Positions 16,414-25,221 of a stretch of DNA of 64,000 nucleotides are shown piece after piece (the first letter of the stretch is position 1; each line of letters opens with the position of its first letter). The DNA is taken from assembly GCF_018966525.1 (NCBI RefSeq), contig NZ_CP076607.1, forward strand, positions 5,270,001-5,334,000. Direction: 5' to 3'. This DNA is from Paenibacillus sophorae (GTDB lineage: Bacteria; Bacillota; Bacilli; Paenibacillales; Paenibacillaceae). The notes below the pieces were generated by a model. That model was not told where the DNA came from. It saw nothing but the letters and a program-made list of their open reading frames with translations, and did not search any database. The translations under genes and the position numbers were made by a program.

Positions 16414-16973
16414 AGATTATTCCAAGAAGGCTGGAAGGCGTGTTTGAAATCCAATTGTCTCCGCTTTCCGATCACCGGGGGCAGTTTATGAGGACCTACG
16501 ACGAGTCCATCTTCGCCTCTTACGGCATCCAACGCCACTGGATTCAAGAGAATCAATCGGTGTCGGTTCGCAAAGGGACGATCCGGGGACTGCACTTCCA
16601 GTATTCTCCCAGTTCAGAGACCAAGCTCGTAAGGGTCGCTACCGGCGCCGTGCTTGACGTATTTGTAGATCTGCGGAAAGACTCCCCGACCTTTGGAGAA
16701 TGGGACAGCATTGAACTATCCGAAGACAACCGGGCGATGATCTATATTCCGCGCGGCTTCGCCCACGGTTTCTGCACGCTGTGCGATCATTGCACCGTAC
16801 AATATAAAGTAGATTCGAAATTCTCTCCCACAGAGGACGGCGGCATTCGCTGGAATGATCCGTCAATCGCTGTGAAGTGGCCTACGGAAACTCCGATTCT
16901 CTCTGAAAAAGACAAGAATCTGCCTACGCTGGAGATATTCATTTCGCAAAATAAAGGGCTTGATTCGGCATGA
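16410..16973 (+). CDS. rfbC: dTDP-4-dehydrorhamnose 3,5-epimerase-like cupin
   Basis: A 187-residue RmlC-family protein. Typical landmarks are DHRGQFMRTYDE, the catalytic His in GTIRGLHFQ, VATGAVLDVFVDLRKDSPTF, IYIPRGFAHGF and GGIRWNDPSIAVKWP. The family converts dTDP-4-keto-6-deoxyglucose at C3 and C5 (or C3 only) on the way to deoxysugars. The start overlaps the preceding gene by four bases, as does the stop with the SDR gene, so the operon is tightly coupled. It could be a C3-only or 3,5-epimerase; sequence by eye cannot separate these. Confidence 0.85.
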   Translation: MKIIPRRLEGVFEIQLSPLSDHRGQFMRTYDESIFASYGIQRHWIQENQSVSVRKGTIRGLHFQYSPSSETKLVRVATGAVLDVFVDLRKDSPTFGEWDSIELSEDNRAMIYIPRGFAHGFCTLCDHCTVQYKVDSKFSPTEDGGIRWNDPSIAVKWPTETPILSEKDKNLPTLEIFISQNKGLDSA

Positions 16974-17911
16974 GGTATATTGTGACCGGAGCGGGAGGAT
17001 TTATCGGAAGCTCTTTGTGCGAGCAGCTTCGCCAGGAAGGCCATGAGGTGGTAAGGATTTTCCGCAGCCTGCCGGAGCATGCAGCCGATTCCGGGAAAGC
17101 CTATGAGGATATTGCGGCGGATGTGCTCTCGGGCGGTTTTCCCGGGCTCCGCATCGGCGGAGACGCCGTTATTCATCTGGCAGCCGCCAACGATATCGTT
17201 TCCAAGAATGGCCGGGAAGGGATTAAGCTCTCTTTGATCGGGACCAAAAATGTGCTGGATTTTGCCGTAAACAACGAAATACAGAAGATGATATTCTTTT
17301 CGACCATACAGGTGCTCGGATCTGAACTGCAAGGGATGGTCACGGAAGAATCGGCAGTCCTTCCTGAGAACGATTACGCGGCCAATCATGCGGTGGCTGA
17401 ACTGTATACGGAAATGTACGCAAGAAAAGGACTGCTGCGTGCAGTCAGCATCCGGCCGACGAATGTGTACGGCCACTTTGCGTCTCAGACCATCAACCGC
17501 TGGAGTCTGGTTCCGGCCTGCCTGTGCAGGGAAGCTTTCTTCAACAAGACGATTACGATTCGCTCCTCGGGAAGACAAAGAAGAAACTTTGTCAGCGTTG
17601 ACACTGTGGCCAAGGCGACAAGCGCCGTGCTGGCGAACTTCCCAGCTTCCTACGATACGCTGAATCTCGGCTCCCCATTTCATATGACTATTCTGGAAGC
17701 TGCGAAATGCGTTAAGGAAGTTCACGATGAAATGTATACCGATCCGGTAGGGCTGCTCGTTCAAGGGGAGGAGCCGCAGCAGGAGAACCAGTTTGATATA
17801 TCCCTTCAGAAATTGGAAGAGAAGTACGGATTCAAGGATCACTTGGGAGCCGAGGATTTCCGCGAGGAGATCCGCCTGATCTTCCTCGGACTGGAGCGTT
17901 CAGCCCAATGA
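16970..17911 (+). CDS. NAD(P)-dependent sugar epimerase/dehydratase (extended SDR)
   Basis: A 313-residue extended short-chain dehydrogenase. The Rossmann motif is GAGGFIGSSLCEQLRQEGHE, with AVIHLAAAND after it and SIRPTNVYGHF later. The usual active-site YxxxK appears as YAANH, so the Lys is replaced by His. That is unusual and may alter or abolish the standard hydride chemistry. It probably makes the final dTDP-hexose of this operon (for example a 4-ketoreductase). It is the last gene; a hairpin follows at 17977-18019. Confidence 0.75.
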   Translation: MRYIVTGAGGFIGSSLCEQLRQEGHEVVRIFRSLPEHAADSGKAYEDIAADVLSGGFPGLRIGGDAVIHLAAANDIVSKNGREGIKLSLIGTKNVLDFAVNNEIQKMIFFSTIQVLGSELQGMVTEESAVLPENDYAANHAVAELYTEMYARKGLLRAVSIRPTNVYGHFASQTINRWSLVPACLCREAFFNKTITIRSSGRQRRNFVSVDTVAKATSAVLANFPASYDTLNLGSPFHMTILEAAKCVKEVHDEMYTDPVGLLVQGEEPQQENQFDISLQKLEEKYGFKDHLGAEDFREEIRLIFLGLERSAQ

Positions 17912-17976
17912 GCATAGAAGGGCTAGGCTGTCCCATAAAACCGCCTTCCCTTTTCAAAATTGCAAAGAAAAGTTAA

Positions 17977-18019
17977 GAAGCCAGCAGGTCTTTCGGCTAT
18001 GGAAAGACTTGCTGGCTTC
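17977..18019 (+). terminator. strong hairpin after the glycan operon
   Basis: GAAGCCAGCAGGTCTTTC and GAAAGACTTGCTGGCTTC pair almost perfectly around a short loop, 65 bases after the stop of the SDR gene. The following T-run is poor. The preceding GGCTGTCCCATAAAA looks like an IS end, so this may be IS debris serving as a terminator. Confidence 0.5.
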
Positions 18020-18180
18020 TGCATGAGACGGCCTGACGTTGATATGTATTGATGTGGGCAGGGCATGCGCCATTAACGAAGGGCAGGAAGCATAACAGAA
18101 TTGTTTGCTTGCATTTGCAACTTTCAATTGGGTTTATCGTCTAATGAGGGAAAAGAAAGTGGGTTAAAATCCAGTTAAAC

Positions 18181-18369
18181 AACCACGTTCTAGAAATCAA
18201 TATGACGACCAATCAGACGTTTTATGACAGTGCCGAGATCCAAACAGATGTTAAAACGCAGTACAACCAGCAAAGCCTGTTTGTTCCAATTCGTGATTTA
18301 GTTGATGGACTTAAAGTGAACGGAACCTGGGACCAGAAGCGTCACGCACTTGGAAAAGAACGGAGTTAG
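18181..18369 (+). pseudogene. fragment of a copper amine oxidase-like stalk domain
   Basis: An uninterrupted frame ending in TAG at 18367-18369 reads VLEINMTTNQTFYDSAEIQ and later SLFVPIRDLVDGLKVNGTWD. The second stretch is the hallmark of the copper amine oxidase N-terminal (stalk) domain of Paenibacillus surface proteins. Only about 60 codons remain, with no signal peptide and no ribosome site, so it is a remnant. A second, nearly whole stalk-domain gene lies at 20553-21101 on the other strand. Confidence 0.65.
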
Positions 18370-18528
18370 AGAGCTTTCAGTACATCCTCTTTGAAGGTAT
18401 AACAGGGGAGGATCGTACCATAGACCTCCCTTAATTTGCATGATTGTTGTTGAACGGAACACTATAGTTCAATAAAAACAGCGGCAGTCTAGAAACTGGT
18501 TTGGCTTGCTTAGGTTTGCATACACGCC

Positions 18529-19122
18529 CTAATCATTTAATCCCTTTCCACCCAGAATTTGCTGCATACATTTTTCAACCCTTGACTCTCGAGTTTTGGA
18601 TTGTTTGGGTTCAGAAAAATAAAGAATGTATGCTCTTTGCCGTCCGGGCGTCAATGCTTCAAAAGCAGTTTTCAAGGCAGGGATTTCATCGAATTTAATT
18701 TGAAGTTCTTCAGGAATGTTGAATTCTGTATTCTTTTTAAAATTCACTTCCAAACCGGCTTTTTCAATTTCAATGGCTTCATAAATATAGGCTTTCAAGA
18801 TGGTTTCCATTGCAGCTATTTCTTGAACAGTGGTGAACCGAATCTGGCGCGCCGCCTGTACATTCTCCGTTTGTTGGATTAGAATCCCATGGGCATCCTG
18901 TAACAAGGCACCTTTGTGAAACAGAAGCGCACAATATTCTTTAAATCCATGTATTAGAACTATGTTTTTTTTCTCAAACGTGTAACAAGGATGCATCCAC
19001 TTAAATTCTTCGATCAGCTCACAGTCAAGAACGATATTTCTCAACTTCTCATATTCTTCCTTCCACTTTTTGGCTTTGCTTAAAAATTCATCAACCTTAG
19101 GATTCATTCTACTATTTGTCAT
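18529..19122 (-). CDS. YdeI/OmdA-family (DUF1801-like) protein
   Basis: A protein of 197 residues matching the YdeI/OmpD-associated family: KVDEFLSKAKKWKEEYEKLR, then FKWMHPCYTFEKKNIVLIHG, and the C-terminal ALTPGRQRAYILYFSEPKQS with the conserved Arg/Tyr helix. Family members are small cytoplasmic proteins of poorly known function, some tied to bacteriocin or stress tolerance. The frame opens at 19164, but GAGGGG lies nine bases before ATG 19122, which I take as the start. It is isolated among IS and stalk-domain relics, so it has probably been carried along by rearrangement. Confidence 0.75.
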   Translation of the reverse strand: MTNSRMNPKVDEFLSKAKKWKEEYEKLRNIVLDCELIEEFKWMHPCYTFEKKNIVLIHGFKEYCALLFHKGALLQDAHGILIQQTENVQAARQIRFTTVQEIAAMETILKAYIYEAIEIEKAGLEVNFKKNTEFNIPEELQIKFDEIPALKTAFEALTPGRQRAYILYFSEPKQSKTRESRVEKCMQQILGGKGLND

Positions 19123-19187
19123 CAAGGAACACCCCTCTTCATCATAATAATATTCTGTTTTCAAAATAAGCAGTTCATTTTCAAAAT

Positions 19188-19376
19188 CTACTTGATTGCT
19201 TGCTTAGCTTGTCTCCTTTTGCGCCCGTTCCATGCTGGTGGACACGGACTACGGTCGTGTCGATTATGACCTGGCTCCAATCGGGTTCTATCGAAACATA
19301 ATTCAAAATGAGTAGGGGGCAAAAACGGCTCACTGACATTCCACTCTTCATCGCTTATTTCGTATCTGCGTATCAT
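19188..19376 (-). pseudogene. internally deleted IS5-family transposase remnant
   Basis: The first 20 codons, MIRRYEISDEEWNVSEPFLP, are the usual IS5-family start. In another frame, nearer 19190-19275, VIIDTTVVRVHQHGTGAKGD is recognisable as the segment around the first catalytic Asp. The DNA between them is missing and the frame is shifted, so this is dead. Confidence 0.75.
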
Positions 19377-19499
19377 AGGTTCAATTGTACTGCTTTTTTA
19401 TGGATTGTACAGTTTGCGTACAGACTCTAATTGAAAAACGGGAAACGATCGTAGAGGAGCATGCTTATGCAGCTTCTCTTTTTACTGTATCAATTGGTT

Positions 19500-19556
19500 G
19501 TCCGCTAATGCGGCACCATAAGATGATGAAATAAAGTTATTTCAGGATTGACTGAC
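19500..19556 (+). pseudogene. 5' fragment of an IS256-family element
   Basis: CCGCTAATGCGG, then ATGAAATAAAGTTATTTCAG, match the leader and first codons of the truncated IS256 transposase at 9462-10067, read in the opposite direction. Homology stops after about 55 bases. Confidence 0.6.
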
Positions 19557-19747
19557 GATACAGCATTAAGCGAAGGGCAGGTTAGTTGATCAAGTCATAA
19601 ATTAAATAGTTTTAGTTATACTTTGTATAAAAATTAAAGGGAATATACAAAACAATCGTAATACACTATATAACAATCAAAATATATTGTAAAACGATAA
19701 ATCTTCTGTTAAATTCAAATTGACAATACATTAGTGAGGTGCATTTT

Positions 19748-20224
19748 ATGGAACGAGGAACAACACTCTTTTTAAAGGCAACTGTTTGTCTTATTGCAAT
19801 TCCGATTCTTGCTTTGTGTATATTTTGGTTGCCTTGGATAGCTAAAGAAGCAGCAGAACATTATCCGGCTTATATGCTTTATCCCGTTCTAATCGGTATG
19901 TATGCAGCAGCGATCCCGTTTTTCTTTGCTTTGTATCAGTCTTTCAGACTTTTAAGCTATATTGATAACAACATTGCTTTCTCAGAATTGTCTGTAAGAG
20001 CTTTAAAGAATATAAAATACTGTGCAATCACAATCAGTATCTTGTATGGGGCATGCCTGCCATTCTTATTTGTCATGGCGCAGGAAGACGACGCTCCAGG
20101 TCTCGCGGCACTCGGATTGGTCATTATTTTTGCTTCATTTGTGATTGCAATCTTTGCTGCTGTTCTTCAAAAGCTCTTAAAAAATGCCATAGATATAAAA
20201 TCAGAAAATGACTTAACGGTCTGA
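19748..20224 (+). CDS. DUF2975 membrane protein
   Basis: A 158-residue membrane protein with four hydrophobic segments (residues about 8-28, 40-60, 92-115 and 122-147). It carries the DUF2975 signature NIAFSELSVRALKNIKYCAI between the second and third. Such genes are nearly always followed by a YozG-like HTH gene, as here nine bases on. GAGGT at 19736-19740 is seven bases before ATG 19748, so the 19739 GTG, which lies on the ribosome site itself, is rejected. The upstream region is very AT-rich with an ACAAT/ATTGT inverted repeat. The pair's function is unsettled. Confidence 0.85.
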   Translation: MERGTTLFLKATVCLIAIPILALCIFWLPWIAKEAAEHYPAYMLYPVLIGMYAAAIPFFFALYQSFRLLSYIDNNIAFSELSVRALKNIKYCAITISILYGACLPFLFVMAQEDDAPGLAALGLVIIFASFVIAIFAAVLQKLLKNAIDIKSENDLTV

Positions 20225-20233
20225 GGTGAAAAC

Positions 20234-20482
20234 ATGGCGATTATAATCAATATTGACGTGATGCTAGCTAAAAGGAAAATGAGCGTTACAGAACTTTCGG
20301 AGAGGGTTGGAATAACGATGTCTAATCTTTCCATATTGAAAAATGGAAAGGCAAAAGCGATTCGATTATCAACTTTAGAGGCGATTTGTAAGGCTTTAGA
20401 ATGTCAGCCTGGAGATATTTTAGAATACAAAATTGACGAAGATACTCAAGGATTAAATGAACAATCGACCGTATTGAACTAA
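20234..20482 (+). CDS. YozG-like Xre-family HTH regulator
   Basis: An 82-residue single-domain regulator: MLAKRKMSVTELSERVGITM is the first part of the helix-turn-helix, followed by SNLSILKNGKAKAIRLSTLE and the ending CQPGDILEYKIDED. It is the partner of the upstream DUF2975 membrane protein and probably autoregulates the operon. A clear terminator follows. Confidence 0.88.
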   Translation: MAIIINIDVMLAKRKMSVTELSERVGITMSNLSILKNGKAKAIRLSTLEAICKALECQPGDILEYKIDEDTQGLNEQSTVLN

Positions 20483-20520
20483 CAGAACACATTACTGAAC
20501 AATTTCAAGGCAAAAAAGAA

Positions 20521-20541
20521 CCGACCCTGAGGTCGGCTTTT
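20521..20541 (+). terminator. rho-independent terminator of the DUF2975/HTH operon
   Basis: CCGACC-CTGA-GGTCGG followed by CTTTTAC. AAAAAAG before the stem also makes it usable for the convergent stalk-domain gene. Confidence 0.85.
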
Positions 20542-20552
20542 ACATAGCGTCT

Positions 20553-21101
20553 TTACTCCTGCGTCTGGCTGATAAATAAGACATCTGTCCCTTGCTCGAG
20601 CTCAACGGAAAGTTGCAGCACTTCGCTAAAAAAATCCTGTAACACGTAAAGCGAGTCGTTGATTATAACCGGAGCGATGCCAAGCGAGATCGGCGTCCTG
20701 TCATTATACAGGTATTAATCGGTGTCTTTCTGCACCGTTGTCCATGACGCGCCTTTTCTAACTTCTGCCGAACGGGTCGCTTGATCCCATTTCACCGTAT
20801 AGCCGATTTTCTCAGCGACAGCTCTAAGCGGCAGTAACCGATACCCATGTCCGGTGACCAAGTAAGCGGGCTCGTCATCCGTTTTATCTGCTTCTTTAAC
20901 GATTCTAACGCTGAAGTCTGTTCGTAACTTGATTTCCTTAGTCGTTCCCGTGACGGCAGGAACGTCGGCCTCCAGGGCTATAGGATCGGCTGGAACCGAT
21001 GACGCGCCTCCAGCATAAACGGTGGTGGCTGCAGTGGCGGGTACCGCCAGGAGGCAACTGGCAGCGATGGTGAACGTTAAAATTTTTAAAGGTAGCTTCA
21101 A
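20553..21101 (-). pseudogene. exported stalk-domain protein split by an in-frame stop
   Basis: TTG 21101, eight bases after AAGGAGGT, opens a signal peptide (MKLPLKILTFTIAASC, cleaved after a TAATT-like region) and a copper amine oxidase-like stalk domain (YRLLPLRAVAEKIGYTVKWD). The frame meets TAA at 20715-20717. The same frame then continues as YLYNDRTPISLGIAPVIIND and FISQTQE to TAA 20553-20555, which is exactly the missing second half of the domain. So one nonsense codon breaks an otherwise intact gene of about 182 codons. It could be a recent pseudogene, a sequencing error, or a short form ending at 20715. Confidence 0.75.
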
Positions 21102-21298
21102 AGCCAGGGACCTCCTTAATTCATATAGCAACCTTACTTTTTATAACGTAACGAAACAGGATAAAGTTGCACAACATTTGTATTTTCCTGGATATGCCGA
21201 GCGCCATGCCCCGAACACCTACCTGATTCCCATTCAAAAATAAAGGGCATCCCGGCAGCCATTTCCATGGCTTGCGGGACACCCCAATCTCTCTCGAA

Positions 21299-22387
21299 TC
21301 AGCCCTTTGCCTGCTCAAATTCCCCAATCTGTGCGCGGCAGAGCTCCAGCATGTCTTCCCCATTCAAATAAGCTTTATACCAGGCAGCGGTCTGAACCAG
21401 TGCGGTATCCAGATTCCATCTGGGCCGCCAGCCAAGCCTAGCCTTTGCCTTGGAGCAGTCGAGCTTCAGCGCAGCGGCTTCATGGAGCTGATGATCGGGC
21501 ACAACCTCATAAGCTGCTCCCTCTCCCCATAAACGGCAAAAACGGCTGACCACCGATTCCACACTCTGCGCATCCTGTTCCTCCGGTCCGAAGTTCCAGG
21601 CTTCCGCATACCTCACTCCCTCTTCATACAACCGCTGAGCCAGCAGCAGATAACCGCCAAGCGGCTCCAATACATGCTGCCAGGGGCGTACCGAATGTGG
21701 ACTTCGAATGACCAAGGGAACCTCATTGCAGAAGGCTCGGAAGCTGTCCGGGATAAGCCTTTCACCGGCCCAGTCTCCGCCTCCGATCACATTGCCGGCT
21801 CTTGCGGACGCGATAGCCACTCCATGCTCCTCATACCGGCTGGGGTTAAAAAAGGAATCCCGATACGAAGCGGTGACGAGCTCGGAGCAGGCTTTGCTGT
21901 TGGAATAAGGATCAAAGCCGCCAAGCCTGTCATTTTCCCTGTATCCCCAGAACCATTCCTTGTTACTGTAGCATTTGTCCGTTGTAACGTTAACAACCGC
22001 CTTAATCCTGCCTCCTTGGGCGTTGTTCTGGCGCACCGCTTCGAGTACATGTACGGTTCCCAGCACATTAACCGCATACGTATCCACCGGCCGCTGATAG
22101 GATTCCCTGACAAGCGGCTGTGCGGCGAGATGAAGCACGATATCCGGATTGGCATCATGCATTGCCTTCTGCAGGCGGGCGGCATCCCGGACATCTCCTG
22201 TGATTGAAGTCAGAAGCTGACCGGCCTTGCTGCATTCGTACAGGCTGGGATCAGTCGGCGGCGCATCGGAGTAGCCGGTGACTTCCGCTCCGAGTTGATG
22301 CAGCCAAATGGACAGCCATGAGCCTTTAAAGCCAGTATGGCCGGTAAGAAACACCTTTTTACCCTTCCAAAAGTTCACTTTTTCCAC
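21299..22387 (-). CDS. rfbG: CDP-glucose 4,6-dehydratase
   Basis: A 362-residue extended SDR. The nucleotide-binding TGHTGFKGSWLSIWLHQLGA and the catalytic YSNSK in DPYSNSKACSELV are clear, as is RAGNVIGGGDWAGERLIPD, typical of CDP-glucose 4,6-dehydratases. It makes CDP-4-keto-6-deoxyglucose, entry to CDP-linked dideoxy or deoxy sugars. It overlaps rfbF. I favour GTG 22387, with GGGGA seven bases before it, over ATG 22408. Together with rfbF it supplies a second activated-sugar route beside the dTDP genes at 15.4-17.9 kb. Confidence 0.88.
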   Translation of the reverse strand: MEKVNFWKGKKVFLTGHTGFKGSWLSIWLHQLGAEVTGYSDAPPTDPSLYECSKAGQLLTSITGDVRDAARLQKAMHDANPDIVLHLAAQPLVRESYQRPVDTYAVNVLGTVHVLEAVRQNNAQGGRIKAVVNVTTDKCYSNKEWFWGYRENDRLGGFDPYSNSKACSELVTASYRDSFFNPSRYEEHGVAIASARAGNVIGGGDWAGERLIPDSFRAFCNEVPLVIRSPHSVRPWQHVLEPLGGYLLLAQRLYEEGVRYAEAWNFGPEEQDAQSVESVVSRFCRLWGEGAAYEVVPDHQLHEAAALKLDCSKAKARLGWRPRWNLDTALVQTAAWYKAYLNGEDMLELCRAQIGEFEQAKG

Positions 22388-23145
22388 GGAGCATTCCCCG
22401 ATTTCCATAATTGGTCCAAATAATTCTTATCTCTCAAAGTATCCATTGGATGCCAAAAGTCTTCGAATTGAAAGCCCATTAAGTGGCCCTCACTGGCAAG
22501 GCGCTCCAGCGGCTCCTGCTCAAATACCGTTCGGTCTCCCTCGATATATTGAAATACTTGCGGCTCGAGCACAAAAAAGCCCGCATTAATCCAGGAGTTG
22601 TCGCCTTTGGGCTTCTCCCGGAAAGCCTCAACCCGCTGCTGGTCATTAAGCTGCATCGCTCCGAATCTCCCTGGTGGCTGGGTTACGGTTACTGTAGCCA
22701 ATTTGCCGTGGCTGCGGTGGAATTTGAGCAGGGCGCCAAGATCAATCGAAGAGAGTCCGTCACCGTAAGTCATCATAAACGTCTCCTCGCCGACGAACTC
22801 GGCAATCCTCTTCAACCGCCCTCCGGTCAGCGTCTCCAGCCCCGTATCCACCAATGTAACCTTCCAGGGCTCCGCCTTGCGCTGATGAATCAAGACTTCG
22901 TTATGATTGGCATAATCGAAAGTGACGTCGGAATTATAGAGATAATAGTTGGAAAAATACTCTTTGATTACATTGCCTTTATAGCCAAGACAGATCACAA
23001 AGTCGTTAAATCCATAATGGGAATACATTTTCATGATGTGCCATAAAATGGGCTTCTCGCCGATCTCGATCATCGGCTTCGGCCGTAGGTGTGATTCTTC
23101 ACTGATACGCGTGCCGTAGCCGCCTGCCAGAATTACTGCCTTCAT
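22375..23145 (-). CDS. rfbF: glucose-1-phosphate cytidylyltransferase
   Basis: A 256-residue enzyme with the family's start MKAVILAGGYGTRISEESHL, then PKPMIEIGEKPILWHIMKMY, MMTYGDGLSS with the metal-binding Asp, and EKPKGDNSWINAGFFVLEP. It joins CTP with glucose-1-phosphate to give CDP-glucose for the next gene, rfbG, with which it overlaps by about a dozen bases. Length is as expected (about 257). AAGGGG precedes ATG 23145. A GT2 gene lies 34 bp upstream on the same strand and may lead the operon. Confidence 0.92.
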   Translation of the reverse strand: MKAVILAGGYGTRISEESHLRPKPMIEIGEKPILWHIMKMYSHYGFNDFVICLGYKGNVIKEYFSNYYLYNSDVTFDYANHNEVLIHQRKAEPWKVTLVDTGLETLTGGRLKRIAEFVGEETFMMTYGDGLSSIDLGALLKFHRSHGKLATVTVTQPPGRFGAMQLNDQQRVEAFREKPKGDNSWINAGFFVLEPQVFQYIEGDRTVFEQEPLERLASEGHLMGFQFEDFWHPMDTLRDKNYLDQLWKSGNAPWKK

Positions 23146-23179
23146 TCCAAGACATCCCCTTTCAGGATTTACGTGAAAA

Positions 23180-24049
23180 TTATCCTCTCAATACACTGTT
23201 TAGCACATCCATCAGCGCGACCTGATCATACCTTCTGACAAGAAGATTCCGGGAAAATATTTTTCGGGTCCACTCCCGTTCGGACAGGCCGCGGCTCCTC
23301 AAATGGCATAAATTAAGATGAAGCGCCCATTCTTCGGGAGTGGGGTCAATCCCCATTCCGTTCAATAAATCCAGACGAATCCGATCCGCTTGCCAGATCT
23401 GCTCCAGGCTTTTGGTTCTGCTGAGCTGCTGATCATGATAGCGGTAATGCAAATAACATTGATTCAGGTTGGCTATACGAGTGATTGCTGAAAGCCTGGC
23501 CCAGAGATGATAGTCTTCCGCATACTGATAATTGGGGTCATACGGCCAACCGTGAAGCTGGTCCAGAACCCGCCTTCTCATCACTACGGTAGGGTGTGCG
23601 AGGCAGCAGTTGATCAGCAGTGAACAAGCAACAATATCCGGATCGCAAGGAAGCGTGGTATTGGATACTCCGAACCTAGGAGAATCCATTATCCGGTACT
23701 GTGTACCGCAGACCCCGATATCGGGGTGCAGATCCATAAACTGAATCTGTGCCTTGAAGCGATCCGGCAGACTGTAATCGTCCGCGTCCATTCTGGCAAT
23801 GTATGCTCCTGAGGCGGCGTTCAAGCCGCAATTAAGGCTGGACACAATTCCGCTGTTCGACCCGTTATGAATCAGTTTGATGCGGGGATCGGAATATCGC
23901 TCAAGAATCTCCAGGCTGTTGTCGGTAGATCCGTCATTAATGACGATCAGCTCAAAATCGGTGTAACTCTGCTGCAGGATGCTCTCCACCGCTTGCTCCA
24001 GAAAGCGGGATGCGTTATAGACTGGCATCAGGACAGAAAGGTTCGCCAT
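23180..24049 (-). CDS. family 2 glycosyltransferase
   Basis: A 289-residue GT2. The fold is evident: LSVLMPVYNASRFLEQAVES, ELIVINDGSTDNS, then ARMDADDYSLPDRF with the DxD motif, and later AEDYHLWARLS as the acid/base region. The C-terminus (residues 220 on) is helical with no membrane segments. Two ATGs lie close together. AGGAGGAG directly abuts the first but stands six bases before the second, so 24049 is chosen. It probably uses sugars made by the downstream rfbF/rfbG genes. Acceptor unknown. Confidence 0.85.
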   Translation of the reverse strand: MANLSVLMPVYNASRFLEQAVESILQQSYTDFELIVINDGSTDNSLEILERYSDPRIKLIHNGSNSGIVSSLNCGLNAASGAYIARMDADDYSLPDRFKAQIQFMDLHPDIGVCGTQYRIMDSPRFGVSNTTLPCDPDIVACSLLINCCLAHPTVVMRRRVLDQLHGWPYDPNYQYAEDYHLWARLSAITRIANLNQCYLHYRYHDQQLSRTKSLEQIWQADRIRLDLLNGMGIDPTPEEWALHLNLCHLRSRGLSEREWTRKIFSRNLLVRRYDQVALMDVLNSVLRG

Positions 24050-24246
24050 CCACATCTCCTCCTCTTACAATAGATTCCTGCGGAAGGATTATAGCTATGG
24101 ACAATTACACCGGGGAATCCGCATATTTTGACCGGTTTGGGCATGAGGATTATTTAGAGTTATAGGCGGACTCCGTATGCAGCGGCGAAATGGGAATCAT
24201 ATGATGTCATAGTCCATATACAAAAGCTTAGTCAGGAGGGTTCTCC

Positions 24247-25209
24247 ATGAGAATTCTGCAAGTCGCGCCAAATCATGAAACGGTCCCTCCCCCCAGGGAT
24301 GGAGGAACGGAACGCATAATCTATGAGCTTTCCCAAGGGTTGGCCCAGAGGGGACATGAAGTTATTCTCTATGCTCCATCCGGAAGCCATATTTGGGGAA
24401 CCGTAATTAACTACCCGTTTTACGGAGATGATTCCATCGGCTCTTATATAAAAGAAAATCTCCCGCAAAACATTGACATTATTCATGACCATACCTTTGA
24501 TTCTGCGCTCAGCCGTATTGAAGTAAATGTTCCGTTAGTGCATACCATTCATCTGCCTGTCTACAATCCCGTCCATTTTCCAATATATGTAAGCCGCAGT
24601 GCCAGGGAAGTGATAGGCGGCGGATACGGATTTGATGTGCACAACGGTATTGTTCCTGAAGAATATGAGTTCAGCTATGAAAAAGAAGATTATCTGCTCT
24701 TTATGGGCAGAGTGGTCCGGGAAAAAGGAATTCTCGAAGCGATGGATCTTGCGGAAATGACCGGACAGCGGCTCGTTATAGCCGGACCGCTCCATGATGA
24801 AGAACTGTTTTATCATGAGATTTCTCCCCGGTTGAACCGCAATCCCCTGCTCCAATTTGTCGGCCCGGTCGGCGGAAGAGTCCGCCAGGATTTGTTAAAG
24901 CATGCCAAATGCCTGCTTTTTCCTATCCAGTGGGCGGAACCGTTCGGGCTTGTACTGATTGAGGCGATGGCCTGCGGGACCCCTGTACTTGCTCTCTCGA
25001 AGGGTGCCGTTCCGGAAATACTGGAGTTCTTTCCCGAGATGATGTGCGAGTCATTCGAACAGATGGCAGGAAAGCTTTACTATTATGAAGCCCCCTACTC
25101 CCCTGATCAATTAAGACACTATGTCGCAGAACGGTTCTCGGTATCCAAAATGGTTGACGGCTATCTCTCTCTGTATCAACTGGCCATCTCAGAGTATTGG
25201 GGAAAATAG
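24247..25209 (+). CDS. family 4 glycosyltransferase
   Basis: A 320-residue GT-B enzyme of family GT4. N-terminal MRILQVAPNHETVPPPRDGG with the glycine loop, then GLAQRGHEVILYAP. The donor domain has LFMGRVVREKGILEAMDLAE and WAEPFGLVLIEAMACGTPVL, the EX7E motif. It is divergent from the GT2/rfb operon and followed after 12 bases by the LamG-GT2 gene, so the two form an operon. AGGAGG lies before ATG 24247. Probably part of the same surface glycan pathway. Confidence 0.88.
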   Translation: MRILQVAPNHETVPPPRDGGTERIIYELSQGLAQRGHEVILYAPSGSHIWGTVINYPFYGDDSIGSYIKENLPQNIDIIHDHTFDSALSRIEVNVPLVHTIHLPVYNPVHFPIYVSRSAREVIGGGYGFDVHNGIVPEEYEFSYEKEDYLLFMGRVVREKGILEAMDLAEMTGQRLVIAGPLHDEELFYHEISPRLNRNPLLQFVGPVGGRVRQDLLKHAKCLLFPIQWAEPFGLVLIEAMACGTPVLALSKGAVPEILEFFPEMMCESFEQMAGKLYYYEAPYSPDQLRHYVAERFSVSKMVDGYLSLYQLAISEYWGK

Positions 25210-25221
25210 GAGGGATTGTAC

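Noticed and set aside
16787..17842. 351-codon minus-strand frame
   Set aside because: It lies opposite the rfbC-like and SDR genes, whose motifs and ATGA overlaps are decisive.
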